64,000 bases of DNA from Thalassobius sp047123305 (GCF_047123305.1 NZ_CP138918.1:3906001-3970000), one strand, 5' to 3'. Shown: positions 34,945 to 44,647, counted from the stretch's first letter. Made by a program: numbers and translations. The notes: generated by a model not told the origin, from the letters alone.

Positions 34945-36078
34945 ATGGATTTGCACAAACACTACCCCGCGCTCAGCGACCTAAAAGCCAAGGCCCGTAA
35001 ACGCCTGCCCTGGTTTGTGTTCGAATACCTCGACAGCGCCACCGGTCAGGAACACGCCCAGCGCCGCAATCGGGAGGGGCTGGATCGGGTGCAGCTGATG
35101 CCTTCAATCCTGCATGGCGAGCAAGATGTGGATCTGTCGGTGGAACTGTTCGGACGGCAGCACCCGCTGCCTTTTGGCGTCTCACCGGTGGGCATGTCCG
35201 GTCTGTTCTGGCCGGACGCCGAGCGGCTGCTGGCACAGGCGGCAACCCGCCACGGTCTGCCCTATGGGCTCTCCACCGTGGCAAGTCGCCCGCCTGAGGA
35301 GGTTTCGGACTGCTTAAACGGCAACGGTTGGTTTCAGATCTATCCGCCCCGCGATCCACAGATCCGCGCCGATATGCTGCAACGGGCCAAGGCGGCGGGG
35401 TTCACAACGCTGGTCCTCACCGCTGACGTGCCGGTGCCAAGCCGCCGTGAACGGCAGGTGCGCTCGGGCCTGACCAGCCCGCCGCGGCTGACGCCCCGCC
35501 TGCTGGCGCAGGTGGCGCGCTGCCCGGCCTGGGCTCTGGGCATGGCAAAGATGGGCATGCCGCGGATGAAGTTGATTGATGATTACGCCGAAAAAGCAAC
35601 CGGCCTCAGCTCTACCGAACATGTTGGCTACCTGCTGCGTACCTCGCCGGATTGGGACTATCTAAAAGCGCTGCGCGACGCTTGGGACGGGCCGCTGGTG
35701 GTAAAGGGCGTGATGGATGCGCGCGATGTCAAACCGCTGGAAGCGGCGGGTGTAGATGGCATCTGGGTTTCTAACCATGCTGGACGCCAGTTTGACGCCG
35801 CCCCCGCTACCATCGATATGCTGCCCGCTATCCGCGCGGAAACCAAGCTGCCGGTGATCTTTGACAGCGGCATCGAGGGCGGGCTGGATATCTGCCGTGC
35901 CCTCGCATTGGGGGCGGATTTTGTCATGATGGGGCGGGCATGGCATTATGCGCTTGGGGCACTGGGCGCCAAAGGTCCGGATCACCTGGTGGATATGCTG
36001 CGCCGCGATCTTGTCGCGAATTTGGGTCAGATGGGCGTCGCCAGACTTTCAGACCTGCCCACGCGCCTCTTACGCTGA
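34945..36078 (+). CDS. FMN-dependent alpha-hydroxyacid dehydrogenase, LldD-like
   Basis: A 377-residue TIM-barrel flavoprotein. It has the N-terminal FEYLDSATGQEHAQRRNREG, the LTADVPVPSRRERQVRSG strand and the active-site motif SNHAGRQFDAAPATIDMLP, with the catalytic His and substrate Arg, followed by the FMN phosphate motif DSGIEGGLDICRALALGADF. Closest to L-lactate dehydrogenase (cytochrome) and other 2-hydroxyacid oxidising enzymes; the precise substrate is uncertain. It lies 77 bp after the diguanylate cyclase gene. Confidence 0.88.
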   Translation: MDLHKHYPALSDLKAKARKRLPWFVFEYLDSATGQEHAQRRNREGLDRVQLMPSILHGEQDVDLSVELFGRQHPLPFGVSPVGMSGLFWPDAERLLAQAATRHGLPYGLSTVASRPPEEVSDCLNGNGWFQIYPPRDPQIRADMLQRAKAAGFTTLVLTADVPVPSRRERQVRSGLTSPPRLTPRLLAQVARCPAWALGMAKMGMPRMKLIDDYAEKATGLSSTEHVGYLLRTSPDWDYLKALRDAWDGPLVVKGVMDARDVKPLEAAGVDGIWVSNHAGRQFDAAPATIDMLPAIRAETKLPVIFDSGIEGGLDICRALALGADFVMMGRAWHYALGALGAKGPDHLVDMLRRDLVANLGQMGVARLSDLPTRLLR

Positions 36079-36197
36079 ACTGCAGCAAAAACACAGGGGC
36101 GACTCGGGACGAAAGAGGGTGAGAATTGCAAAATCGCAAATCCAATCCCCTCATAATGTGTCGATACATGCGATTTTATCGCTAACATGATTTTTTT

Positions 36198-36243
36198 GGT
36201 CACCTAATGTGACCGATATCGCGCAAAACTGTTGCGCTGCAAC
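36198..36243 (+). promoter_or_regulatory. palindromes upstream of pyruvate carboxylase
   Basis: Two inverted repeats lie 58-103 bp upstream of the pyc start: GGTCAC-ctaat-GTGACC (36198-36214) and GTTGC-gct-GCAAC (36231-36243). Either could be an operator. The second shares the TGC-N3-GCA core with the element upstream of the DUF1127 gene. Confidence 0.4.
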
Positions 36244-36300
36244 GCAGCGACGTGCCAAGCACTGTCACAGAATTTTCACGGAACGCGGGAGGTGCGACCC

Positions 36301-39300
36301 ATGACTGAGTTCAACAAGATCTTGATCGCAAACCGGGGCGAGATCGCCATCCGGATCATGCGGGCAGCCAACGAGCTTGGGAAAAAGACCGTGGCGGTCT
36401 TTGCCGAAGAGGACAAACTGGGGCTGCATCGCTTCAAGGCGGACGAAGCGTATCGCATCGGTGAAGGCCTTGGCCCCGTCGCTGCCTACCTGTCGATTGA
36501 CGAAATTATCCGCGTTGCCAAAGAATGCGGCGCGGACGCGATCCACCCGGGCTATGGCCTGCTGTCGGAAAACCCCGACTTCGTGGATGCCTGCGCCGCC
36601 AATGGCATCACCTTCATCGGCCCCAAGGCCGAAACCATGCGCGCCCTGGGCGACAAGGCCAGCGCCCGCAAGGTTGCGATCACCGCAGATGTGCCGGTCA
36701 TCCCCGCCACTGAGGTGCTGGGTGACGATATGGAGGCGATCAAGAAAGAGGCCGCCGAAATCGGCTACCCCCTGATGCTGAAGGCCAGCTGGGGCGGCGG
36801 CGGTCGTGGCATGCGCCCGATCCTCAGCGAAGATGAACTTGAAGAAAAGGTTCTGGAAGGCCGCCGTGAAGCCGAAGCGGCCTTTGGCAATGGTGAAGGC
36901 TATCTGGAAAAGATGATCACCCGCGCCCGCCACGTTGAGGTGCAGATCCTCGGCGACAGTCACGGTGAGATTTACCATCTCTGGGAACGGGATTGTTCGG
37001 TCCAGCGCCGCAACCAGAAAGTTGTTGAACGCGCCCCCGCCCCCTATCTGACCGAAGAACAGCGTACCGAGCTTTGTGATCTGGGCCGCAAGATCTGCGC
37101 CCATGTGAACTATGAATGCGCCGGCACCGTTGAATTCCTGATGGATATGAACACCGGCAAGTTCTACTTCATCGAGGTAAACCCGCGGGTGCAGGTGGAA
37201 CACACCGTCACCGAAGAAGTGACCGGCATCGACATTGTACAGGCGCAGATCAAGATCGCCGAAGGCAAGACGCTGGCCGAGGCCACTGGCAAAGATAGCC
37301 AGGACGAAATCCGTCTGAACGGCCATGCGCTGCAGACCCGGATCACCACCGAAGATCCGCAGAACAACTTCATCCCCGACTATGGCCGTATCACCGCCTA
37401 TCGCTCGGCCACCGGCATGGGCATCCGTCTGGACGGCGGCACCGCTTATTCAGGTGGCGTGATCACACGTTACTATGACTCGCTGCTGGTGAAGGTCACC
37501 GCCTGGGCCCCGACGCCAGAGGCGGCGATCCACCGGATGGACCGGGCGCTGCGCGAATTCCGTATCCGCGGCGTATCGACCAACATCGCCTTTGTGGAAA
37601 ACCTGCTGAAGCACCCAACCTTCCTCAGCAATGAATACACCACCAAGTTCATCGATGACTCGATCGATCTGTTCAACTTTGAGAAACGGCGCGACCGCGG
37701 CACCAAGGTTCTGACCTATATCGCCGATATTTCGGTCAACGGTCACCCCGAGACTGAGGGCCGCCCTGCTCCGGCCGAGGATCTGAAACTGCCGAAGCCG
37801 CCTGCCCATGGTGATGAGATCCCGGCGGGCACCCGCAACCTGTTGGAAGCCGAAGGCCCCAAAGCAGTTGCCGACTGGATGCTGGCGCAACAGAAGCTGC
37901 TGCTGACCGACACCACCATGCGCGACGGTCACCAGTCGCTGCTGGCGACCCGCATGCGCTCGATCGATATGATCCGTGTGGCGCCCAGCTACGCCGCCAA
38001 CCTGCCCGAGCTGTTCTCGGTCGAGTGTTGGGGCGGGGCTACCTTTGATGTGGCTTATCGCTTCTTGCAGGAATGCCCGTGGCAGCGTCTGCGCGATCTG
38101 CGCAGCCGGATGCCCAACCTGATGACCCAGATGCTGCTGCGCGCCTCAAACGGGGTGGGTTACACCAATTATCCTGACAATGTGGTGCAGAGCTTTGTGG
38201 CGGAGGCCGCCAAAGGCATCGATGTGTTCCGCGTGTTTGACAGCCTGAACTGGGTGGAAAACATGCGCGTGGCGATGGATGCGGTGAATGAGGCAGGCAA
38301 GGTCTGCGAAGGCACGATCTGCTACACCGGTGACATTCTGGACCCGAACCGCGCCAAGTATGACCTGAAATACTACGTCAACATGGGCAAGGAACTGGAA
38401 GCCGCTGGCGCCCATGTGTTGGGTCTGAAGGATATGGCGGGCCTGTTGAAACCCGCCGCCGCCCGTCAACTGGTCAAAGCGCTGAAAGAAGAGCTGTCCA
38501 TTCCGGTGCATTTCCACACCCATGACACCTCGGGCATTGCTGGCGCGACCATTCTGGCCGCTGCGGATGCGGGTGTTGACGCAGTGGATGCGGCGATGGA
38601 CGCTTTCTCGGGCGGGACATCGCAGCCCTGTCTGGGCTCAATTGTCGAAGCTCTGGCCAACACCGACCGGGACACCGGCATCGACATTGGCCGCATTCGT
38701 GAGGTCAGCAACTACTGGGAACAGGTGCGCGCGCAATACACCGCCTTTGAAAGCGGTCTGGCGGCCCCGGCCTCCGAGGTTTACCTGCACGAAATGCCCG
38801 GCGGTCAGTTCACCAACCTCAAGGCGCAGGCGCGCTCGCTGGGGCTGGAGGAACGCTGGCATGAGGTGGCGCAGATGTATGCTGACGCCAACCAGATGTT
38901 TGGTGACATCGTGAAGGTGACACCTTCGTCCAAGGTGGTCGGTGACATGGCGCTGATGATGGTCAGCCAAGGCCTGACCCGCGCCGATGTCGAGGACCCA
39001 ACCAAAGACGTGGCCTTCCCCGACTCGGTTGTCGACATGATGCGCGGCAATCTGGGCCAGCCTCCGGGTGGTTTCCCCGAAGGCATCGTGGCCAAAGCCC
39101 TGAAGGGCGACGCCCCCAACACCGACCGCCCCGGCAAGCATCTGGCCCCAGTGGATCTGGAAGAGGTCCGGGCACAGGTCAGCGCCGATCTGGACGGGTT
39201 TGAGGTAGATGATGAGGATCTGAACGGCTACTTGATGTATCCCAAGGTCTTCATGGATTATATGGGCCGTCACCGTCAGTACGGTCCCGTCCGCACCCTG

Positions 39301-39738
39301 CCGACCAAAACCTTCTTCTACGGGATGGAACCCGGCGATGAGATTACCGCCGAGATCGATCCGGGCAAGACGTTGGAAATCCGCCTGCAGGCCATTGGGG
39401 AAACCGATGAAAACGGCGAAGTGAAGGTGTTCTTTGAGCTGAACGGCCAGCCGCGGGTGATCCGTGTGCCGAACCGTCTGGTGAAATCCGCCACCGCTGC
39501 CCGCCCCAAGGCCGAACTGGGTAACCAAAACCACATCGGCGCACCAATGCCGGGGGTTGTGGCTTCGGTTGGTGTCTCGGTCGGTCAGGAAGTGCATGAG
39601 GGCGACCTACTGCTGACCATCGAGGCGATGAAGATGGAAACCGGCATCCACGCCGAACGTGACGCGGTGGTCAAAGCCGTACACGTGCAGCCTGGCGGCC
39701 AGATCGACGCCAAAGACCTGCTGGTCGAACTGGAGTAA
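36301..39738 (+). CDS. pyc: pyruvate carboxylase
   Basis: Biotin enzyme (1145 residues) that carboxylates pyruvate to oxaloacetate, the main anaplerotic step in many Roseobacters. Domains in order: biotin carboxylase (1-450; KILIANRGEIAIRIMRA, GGGGRGMR, FIEVNPRVQVEHTVTEE), carboxyltransferase (about 540-830; TTMRDGHQSLLATRMR, HTHDTSG with metal His), tetramerisation region and C-terminal biotin carrier domain with biotinyl lysine in IEAMKMETG. The ATG at 36301 is preceded by GGGAGG 7-8 nt upstream. All domains are on one chain and complete. Confidence 0.97.
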   Translation: MTEFNKILIANRGEIAIRIMRAANELGKKTVAVFAEEDKLGLHRFKADEAYRIGEGLGPVAAYLSIDEIIRVAKECGADAIHPGYGLLSENPDFVDACAANGITFIGPKAETMRALGDKASARKVAITADVPVIPATEVLGDDMEAIKKEAAEIGYPLMLKASWGGGGRGMRPILSEDELEEKVLEGRREAEAAFGNGEGYLEKMITRARHVEVQILGDSHGEIYHLWERDCSVQRRNQKVVERAPAPYLTEEQRTELCDLGRKICAHVNYECAGTVEFLMDMNTGKFYFIEVNPRVQVEHTVTEEVTGIDIVQAQIKIAEGKTLAEATGKDSQDEIRLNGHALQTRITTEDPQNNFIPDYGRITAYRSATGMGIRLDGGTAYSGGVITRYYDSLLVKVTAWAPTPEAAIHRMDRALREFRIRGVSTNIAFVENLLKHPTFLSNEYTTKFIDDSIDLFNFEKRRDRGTKVLTYIADISVNGHPETEGRPAPAEDLKLPKPPAHGDEIPAGTRNLLEAEGPKAVADWMLAQQKLLLTDTTMRDGHQSLLATRMRSIDMIRVAPSYAANLPELFSVECWGGATFDVAYRFLQECPWQRLRDLRSRMPNLMTQMLLRASNGVGYTNYPDNVVQSFVAEAAKGIDVFRVFDSLNWVENMRVAMDAVNEAGKVCEGTICYTGDILDPNRAKYDLKYYVNMGKELEAAGAHVLGLKDMAGLLKPAAARQLVKALKEELSIPVHFHTHDTSGIAGATILAAADAGVDAVDAAMDAFSGGTSQPCLGSIVEALANTDRDTGIDIGRIREVSNYWEQVRAQYTAFESGLAAPASEVYLHEMPGGQFTNLKAQARSLGLEERWHEVAQMYADANQMFGDIVKVTPSSKVVGDMALMMVSQGLTRADVEDPTKDVAFPDSVVDMMRGNLGQPPGGFPEGIVAKALKGDAPNTDRPGKHLAPVDLEEVRAQVSADLDGFEVDDEDLNGYLMYPKVFMDYMGRHRQYGPVRTLPTKTFFYGMEPGDEITAEIDPGKTLEIRLQAIGETDENGEVKVFFELNGQPRVIRVPNRLVKSATAARPKAELGNQNHIGAPMPGVVASVGVSVGQEVHEGDLLLTIEAMKMETGIHAERDAVVKAVHVQPGGQIDAKDLLVELE

Positions 39739-39938
39739 GTGACGTTCCCGCCTAAAGCGTTAGCAACCGGCGGACCGTCTGGCGGTTGCTACATTGATTT
39801 GTGTCGCGAATTTATCGCAAAAACTGCATATCCTTCGATCATTGAGATGATTGAAATTGTTCAATTTGAATTGCTAGCTATCGTTCGGCTCAGGATACTT
39901 TTTCTTCTCGAACCAAATTGAAACCTGAGGAAACAGAA

Positions 39939-40667
39939 ATGAAATATGCCACGATCGTTGCAGTCGCACTTGCTGCCAGTCCCGCATTCGCAGACGGTCC
40001 TCAGCCAGCAACCCAGCTACCTGCTGTCGCTGAACCCGGCATTGTTGATTGGTCGGGTGCCTACGCCGGTTTGGCCTTTGGAAAAGTGAATGGCGCTTCA
40101 GAGTTTTGCCAGGAAAACTTCCTCGACACCTGCGGCGCCAACCCGACAAACGTAGAACTCCCCGCGCCAGCGCCAAACGGCAACGCTTTTGGCGTGCAGC
40201 TCGGGTACAATTGGCAAAAGGGTAAGGCTGTTTTTGGTGTTGAATTTGACTATTCGAAACTTAACACCGAGGGTGTTGCCTCTTCAACAGTGGACTACGG
40301 CTGCGGGTTGATAGATGAATGCGTTACTGTGCTGAACTCTGCTATGTCTCTTCGCGGTCGCATCGGTTTTGCGGCTGGCAAGTTTCTTCCGTTCGCCACC
40401 GCCGGACTTTCGCGTGTCGAAGTAGAGGCGGGGTTCTATGGCCTTGATCCGTTTTACTCCAGCACTCACACAATAAGCATGCCAGTTGTTGGTCTAGGTG
40501 CGGAATACTTGATCAAGGACAACATATCCGTCAAAGGCGAAGTCTTGTCTTTCCTGGACAACGGCAATCAAGCCTTTGCGCCAGATGGCACTTGTGGCGG
40601 CCAGCCCTGCGGTGCGAACGCGATTTCAGCAACGTTGGTTCGTTTTGGTGTGAACATGCACTTCTAA
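39939..40667 (+). CDS. outer-membrane beta-barrel protein
   Basis: A 242-residue protein with a signal peptide (MKYATIVAVALAASPAFA) and alternating hydrophobic strands of the Omp25/OmpA-like small barrel type: DWSGAYAGLAFG, GVQLGYNWQKGKAVFGVEFD, SLRGRIGFAAGKFLPFATAG, ending in an aromatic C-terminus (VRFGVNMHF), the outer-membrane assembly signal. Several Cys in the loops may be paired. Composition is less GC-rich than neighbours. Function unknown; stands alone with its own terminator. Confidence 0.85.
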   Translation: MKYATIVAVALAASPAFADGPQPATQLPAVAEPGIVDWSGAYAGLAFGKVNGASEFCQENFLDTCGANPTNVELPAPAPNGNAFGVQLGYNWQKGKAVFGVEFDYSKLNTEGVASSTVDYGCGLIDECVTVLNSAMSLRGRIGFAAGKFLPFATAGLSRVEVEAGFYGLDPFYSSTHTISMPVVGLGAEYLIKDNISVKGEVLSFLDNGNQAFAPDGTCGGQPCGANAISATLVRFGVNMHF

Positions 40668-40688
40668 ACAATGCAGCAGCTTCTCAAG

Positions 40689-40714
40689 AGCCCCGCCTTT
40701 GGTGGGGCTTTTTC
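40689..40714 (+). terminator. intrinsic terminator after the barrel gene
   Basis: AGCCCCGCC (40689-40697) pairs with GGTGGGGCT (40701-40709) with one G-U pair and a TTT loop, followed by TTTTTC. Confidence 0.9.
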
Positions 40715-40861
40715 TTTGGTCAAATCCCCGTAGCGACGATTGCTGCTCCCCCAAGCCAATCCCCAATCGCCCCCCCGTGCCGCAAGGTGAGTCTGGTCAG
40801 ACGGCACCGTGCTGCCTAGGGTCAACCTTGATTGCACTTGTTCGATTTGAAGGACCACCTG

Positions 40862-41251
40862 ATGCCCCTCACCGCCACCCCCATCTATGCCGGCCTTGCC
40901 GCGCTTTTGTTTGTTGCCCTCAGCGTGCGCGTCATCCTGACCCGCCGGGCGGAACGGATCAGCGTGGGCGACGGTGCCAATAAGGCAATGATCAAAGCCA
41001 TGCGCACCCAGGCCAATTGCGCCGAATACGCGCCGCTCTCGATCCTGCTGCTGGCGCTGGTAGAGCTGCAGGGCGCACCGGTCTGGGCGGTTCACCTGCT
41101 GGGCCTCATGTTCATTGCGGGCCGCTTTTTGCATGGCTACGGCTTTGGGCGCACACCGCAGATCGTGCCGCTGCGCCAGTTGGGAATGCTGCTGACCTTT
41201 GCCATGTTGATCCTCAGCGGCGCCGGTCTGTTGTTGCACGGGCTGTTCTGA
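40862..41251 (+). CDS. MAPEG family membrane protein
   Basis: A 129-residue protein with four membrane helices (about 5-22, 56-72, 78-94, 107-128) and the MAPEG signature region RTQANCAEYAPLSILLLALVEL, followed by GRFLHGYGFG. Bacterial MAPEG proteins resemble microsomal glutathione transferases; activity here is not known. The ATG at 40862 begins the family-typical N-terminus. Confidence 0.88.
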   Translation: MPLTATPIYAGLAALLFVALSVRVILTRRAERISVGDGANKAMIKAMRTQANCAEYAPLSILLLALVELQGAPVWAVHLLGLMFIAGRFLHGYGFGRTPQIVPLRQLGMLLTFAMLILSGAGLLLHGLF

Positions 41252-41360
41252 AGCCCGCCGCAGGGCCCGCCAAATTTCAGGTGATCTTTTTTACTGTCAC
41301 CGGTCATTTTCCTCTTGCGGCTCCGTGCCAGTGTTTGTATTCCACGCCACACCTAAGGAA

Positions 41361-41435
41361 GCGGGCGTAGCTCAGGGGTAGAGCATAACCTTGCCAAGGT
41401 TAGGGTCGGGCGTTCGAATCGCCTCGCCCGCTCCA
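41361..41435 (+). tRNA. tRNA-Gly (GCC), copy 1
   Basis: 75 nt including encoded CCA. Cloverleaf: acceptor GCGGGCG/CGCCCGC, D arm GCTC-AGGGGTA-GAGC, anticodon arm TAACC-TTGCCAA-GGTTA with anticodon GCC, T arm GGGCG-TTCGAAT-CGCCT. Fully paired. Confidence 0.97.
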
Positions 41436-41474
41436 ATAGGTTACCCATGACGGTCACCCACCGTCGAAAAGGAA

Positions 41475-41549
41475 GCGGGCGTAGCTCAGGGGTAGAGCAT
41501 AACCTTGCCAAGGTTAGGGTCGGGCGTTCGAATCGCCTCGCCCGCTCCA
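41475..41549 (+). tRNA. tRNA-Gly (GCC), copy 2
   Basis: Identical over 75 nt to the copy at 41361, separated from it by a 39-nt spacer without own terminator, so probably one transcript. Confidence 0.97.
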
Positions 41550-41598
41550 ATTCTCCTCCAAACGGAGGCGCCAGAACCGCGTCAGTGTTCACAACGGA

Positions 41599-41673
41599 GC
41601 GGGCGTAGCTCAGGGGTAGAGCATAACCTTGCCAAGGTTAGGGTCGGGCGTTCGAATCGCCTCGCCCGCTCCA
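41599..41673 (+). tRNA. tRNA-Gly (GCC), copy 3
   Basis: Identical over 75 nt to copies 1 and 2, separated from copy 2 by 49 nt. Confidence 0.97.
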
Positions 41674-41825
41674 ATTCACTACCCAATCAGATCCACCTGC
41701 TGACAACAGCTGTGCCCGACGCAACAGTTTCACGGCTGAATTTTCCTACCACTTCCTGCGTTTGCCCCCTTGCACGCCCCTGCCCTCTCGGATAATTCAA
41801 AGCCACACGCCAGCCCGCTGGCCGT

Positions 41826-41901
41826 GCCCCTATAGCTCAGCTGGTAGAGCAACTGATTTGTAATCAGTAGGTCCGCGGTTCGAGTCCGTGTGGGGGCACC
41901 A
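41826..41901 (+). tRNA. tRNA-Thr (TGT)
   Basis: 76 nt with encoded CCA. Acceptor GCCCCTA pairs with TGGGGGC (one mismatch or wobble pair), D arm GCTC/GAGC, anticodon arm CTGAT-TTTGTAA-ATCAG with anticodon TGT, T arm with TTCGAGT. A P4-type integrase gene starts 163 bp downstream, so its 3' end (about 41877-41901) is the likely integration site of the following island. Confidence 0.96.
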
Positions 41902-42064
41902 TTTTAACATCAAGTTGCATCTAAGTTGGTCCGCCAGTAGCCTGTATTCGCAGGCTTTTTGCTGTGGGTTTGTCCGGTGATGTCCTGCCACGTGCGCTAC
42001 TATCTACCCCAAAGTGGGGTACCGATCTGGGGGAGGTGTCATGCGACATCTGGAAGGTACCCCC

Positions 42065-43270
42065 ATGCCGGTCTTGAGCGATGCACGGATTCGGGCTCTT
42101 AAGCCTAAGGAGAAGCCCTACAAGCAAGCCGACTTCGACGGTCTCTATCTGCTGATCAAGCCGAATGGATCGAAACTTTGGCGTTTCAAGTACCGCTGGC
42201 ACCGGAAAGAAAAGCTGCTGGCGCTGGGCAAATATCCGGAAGTAACTTTGGCCGATGCGAGACAAAAACGGGATGAGGCCCGTAGTTTGATCGCAAAGGA
42301 CGAAGATCCCTCGAGCGTTCGCAAAGATCAGAAAGCCAAGGCGGCAGCCGAGCAATCCGAGACCTTCGCCAAGATTGCCTCAGAACTGCTCGCAAAAAAG
42401 CGCATAGAAGGCCGCGCAGAAGCTACACTTACCAAAACCGAATGGTTCCACCGCCTGCTCGGCGCAGATATCGGTCACATGCCCATCTCCCAAATCACAG
42501 CACGAGATGTTTTGGTTCCGTTGAAAAAGATCGAGAACAAGGGCAATCACGAAAGTGCCGTTCGTATGCGCTCGGCCGCTGGGGCGGTCTTCCGCTATGC
42601 CATCGCGCTGGGCTTGGCCGATAATGACCCGACTTACGGTTTGAAGGATGCCCTGATCCGACCACAGGTCCGTCACCGGGCGGCGATCACCGATCCGGCG
42701 CAAGTTGGCGCCCTGTTGCGTGCCATCGATGGCTTCTCAGGACAAACCTCAACCCGCATAGCTTTGCAGCTGCTGTCGCTGACCGCCCTGCGCCCGGGAG
42801 AGTTGCGCATGGCTGAGTGGGAAGAGATCGACGAGGCTAAGGCGGTCTGGACGGTTCCTGCCCATCGCGCCAAGATGCGCCGTCCTCACGCGGTGCCCCT
42901 GTCGCATCAGGCGCTTGAGTGCGTAAAGCAGCTTCGAGCTCTTACCGGCTGGGGTGCGCTCGTCTTTCCTTCCGTACGCACTTCGAAGCGCTGCATGAGT
43001 GACAATACCCTAAACGCCGCCCTGCGCCGCATGGGCTATGGCAAAGAAGAGATGTCTGCGCATGGCTTTCGGGCGATGTTTTCCACGCTGGCCAATGAAT
43101 CCGGGCGTTGGCATCCGGACGCAATTGAACGCGCCCTTGCTCATGTAGAAAAAAATGAAATCCGCCGCGCTTACGCACGTGGCGAGCATTGGAGCGAACG
43201 TGTTGCGTTGGCGCAGTGGTGGGCAGACCATCTGGATACTTTAAAAACCAAAAGGCCGGAACATGACTGA
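42065..43270 (+). CDS. P4-type tyrosine integrase
   Basis: A 401-residue integrase with the N-terminal DUF4102 arm-binding domain (LSDARIRALKPKEKPYKQAD then LYLLIKPNGSKLWRFKYRW) and a C-terminal tyrosine recombinase domain: Arg in LTALRPGELRMAEW, Lys/His region in KMRRPHAVPLS, HGFR in MSAHGFRAMFSTLAN, and the nucleophile Tyr in IRRAYARGEH. Such integrases insert islands at tRNA 3' ends, fitting the tRNA-Thr gene just upstream. The ATG at 42065 begins the typical MPVLSDARIR start. Confidence 0.93.
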   Translation: MPVLSDARIRALKPKEKPYKQADFDGLYLLIKPNGSKLWRFKYRWHRKEKLLALGKYPEVTLADARQKRDEARSLIAKDEDPSSVRKDQKAKAAAEQSETFAKIASELLAKKRIEGRAEATLTKTEWFHRLLGADIGHMPISQITARDVLVPLKKIENKGNHESAVRMRSAAGAVFRYAIALGLADNDPTYGLKDALIRPQVRHRAAITDPAQVGALLRAIDGFSGQTSTRIALQLLSLTALRPGELRMAEWEEIDEAKAVWTVPAHRAKMRRPHAVPLSHQALECVKQLRALTGWGALVFPSVRTSKRCMSDNTLNAALRRMGYGKEEMSAHGFRAMFSTLANESGRWHPDAIERALAHVEKNEIRRAYARGEHWSERVALAQWWADHLDTLKTKRPEHD

Positions 43271-44279
43271 TTGCGAACAGATGCCAGCGCGACCAACCGA
43301 GCAATTGATGCAGGCCTGGATTCACCAGAGCCAGTGGGCTTTGGAAGAAGCCCTCCTGCTCGCGCTAGGCACCTCACCTGACGCCGATGATGCTTCGGAC
43401 ACGCTACGGTGTCACGAAGCGTTGCTGGCACGTGCGCAACGGTCTGGCGAACGGTTTGGCTCTCCGACTGACTGGCTTTGGTGGGCGGAGCGAAACAACA
43501 TTCCCTTCCATACAGACTGGTGGTTGGCCATCACCCCAGAAGGGCCAATCGGATATGACGGGCAGCACTTTGCCCATCACCGGCGCGAAATGCTCTCCGA
43601 ACAGTACCTTCAGCAGGAACGACGGCTCATCGGGAAGTGGGCCCGCAAGCCTTATTGGACCGCGCGGGAAGCAATCGATTTGTCGTTGAACTTTGATCCG
43701 TTCACCACAGATGGCTGGCGCGGAGAGGCACCGGAGACCGGCGAAACAATCCGTGAGCGCGAAGACAGGTTCCGAATATTAAAGCGGGCAATGGAGATCG
43801 GCGAGAAGTCCCCTGCCAAGGACTATCTGCTCTGGCTAAAACAGCGAGGCTATTACGTGTCTCCAGCCTGGCACCGTGCTGCTGGCCTCGTTGATCAAAA
43901 CTCACAACAGTCGGAGACCGTCAAATTGGCGGAAATGTCTGCCGAGAACGCAGATCTACAACAGCAGCTCGAGGAAAGAGATGAGCAGCTCAAGGAGTTG
44001 CAGAAAAAACTGGAGACCACTCCCAGAGACGAAGACAGTCGAGCCCATAAATCTGCAAGTACACTCCGGATCGCAACCCTGCAGAAGGCGCTCATTGCCT
44101 GTGCCGTCGACGGCCACAAATACGACCCGCGTCAAAATAGATCCGATGTGCCAAAGCAGATTGCCGATAAATCCGACGAACTTGGCTGCTCTATTATCCA
44201 ACAAACGGTGCGCAATCTGCTAAAGGACGCCAGTGACGAGCATGTCGACCGCACCTATTGGGACAGTTTGACCCCTTAA
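43263..44279 (+). CDS. island protein of unknown function with internal duplication and coiled coil
   Basis: A 338-residue protein whose start overlaps the integrase stop by 8 bp, so translation is coupled. Residues about 25-87 and 132-203 seem to be two copies of one motif (W..EEA..L.LG..P, then about 30 residues, then SPxDxLxWxxxxxxxxxxxW). Residues about 218-252 form a Glu/Leu/Gln coiled coil, and the C-terminal part (TLQKALIACAVDGHKYDP on) looks like a small helical domain. I do not recognise the family. Similar proteins next to integrases are often simply annotated hypothetical. Confidence 0.75.
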   Translation: MTDCEQMPARPTEQLMQAWIHQSQWALEEALLLALGTSPDADDASDTLRCHEALLARAQRSGERFGSPTDWLWWAERNNIPFHTDWWLAITPEGPIGYDGQHFAHHRREMLSEQYLQQERRLIGKWARKPYWTAREAIDLSLNFDPFTTDGWRGEAPETGETIREREDRFRILKRAMEIGEKSPAKDYLLWLKQRGYYVSPAWHRAAGLVDQNSQQSETVKLAEMSAENADLQQQLEERDEQLKELQKKLETTPRDEDSRAHKSASTLRIATLQKALIACAVDGHKYDPRQNRSDVPKQIADKSDELGCSIIQQTVRNLLKDASDEHVDRTYWDSLTP

Positions 44280-44386
44280 AAATATGAAACGCATCGTGAA
44301 TCCACGATGGACTAAGTGGATCCACCCTGCACATAGTCGGGCTTCGTCAGCCTTGGACCATCTGTAACACACATGGATGGATTACC

Positions 44387-44587
44387 ATGCACTTCGACGA
44401 TCTTCCCGATGACGCGCTGCTGCGCGAAAAGCAGATCCTGCATCCTAACGGCCCGGTACCAGTATCTCGTTCGACCTGGTGGGCTGGCGTCCGCGCCGGA
44501 CGTTTCCCCCAGCCGGTGCGTCTTGGCCCGCGCACCACAGCCTGGCGTGTGGGTGACATTCGCGCGCTACTGAGGGAGGGCGCGTAA
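44387..44587 (+). CDS. AlpA-like excisionase/regulator
   Basis: A 66-residue protein with the AlpA winged-helix pattern: PVSRSTWWAGVRAGRFPQPV then RLGPRTTAWRVGDIRALL. AlpA-type proteins activate integrase genes or help excision of P4-like elements. It lies in the island behind the integrase. Confidence 0.82.
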   Translation: MHFDDLPDDALLREKQILHPNGPVPVSRSTWWAGVRAGRFPQPVRLGPRTTAWRVGDIRALLREGA

Positions 44588-44647
44588 TGAACCTGTTGCT
44601 CCCCCCTTCCCTGCCCAAGAGCGGCTTGCGCCTCAAGGGAGGCGCCA

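Noticed and set aside
36265..37326. 353-codon antisense frame in pyruvate carboxylase
   Set aside because: Completely within pyc, without motif or ribosome-binding site; a shadow frame.
41353..41592. 79-codon frame opposite the tRNA-Gly genes with a repeated peptide
   Set aside because: Its internal repeat comes only from reading through two identical tRNA genes.
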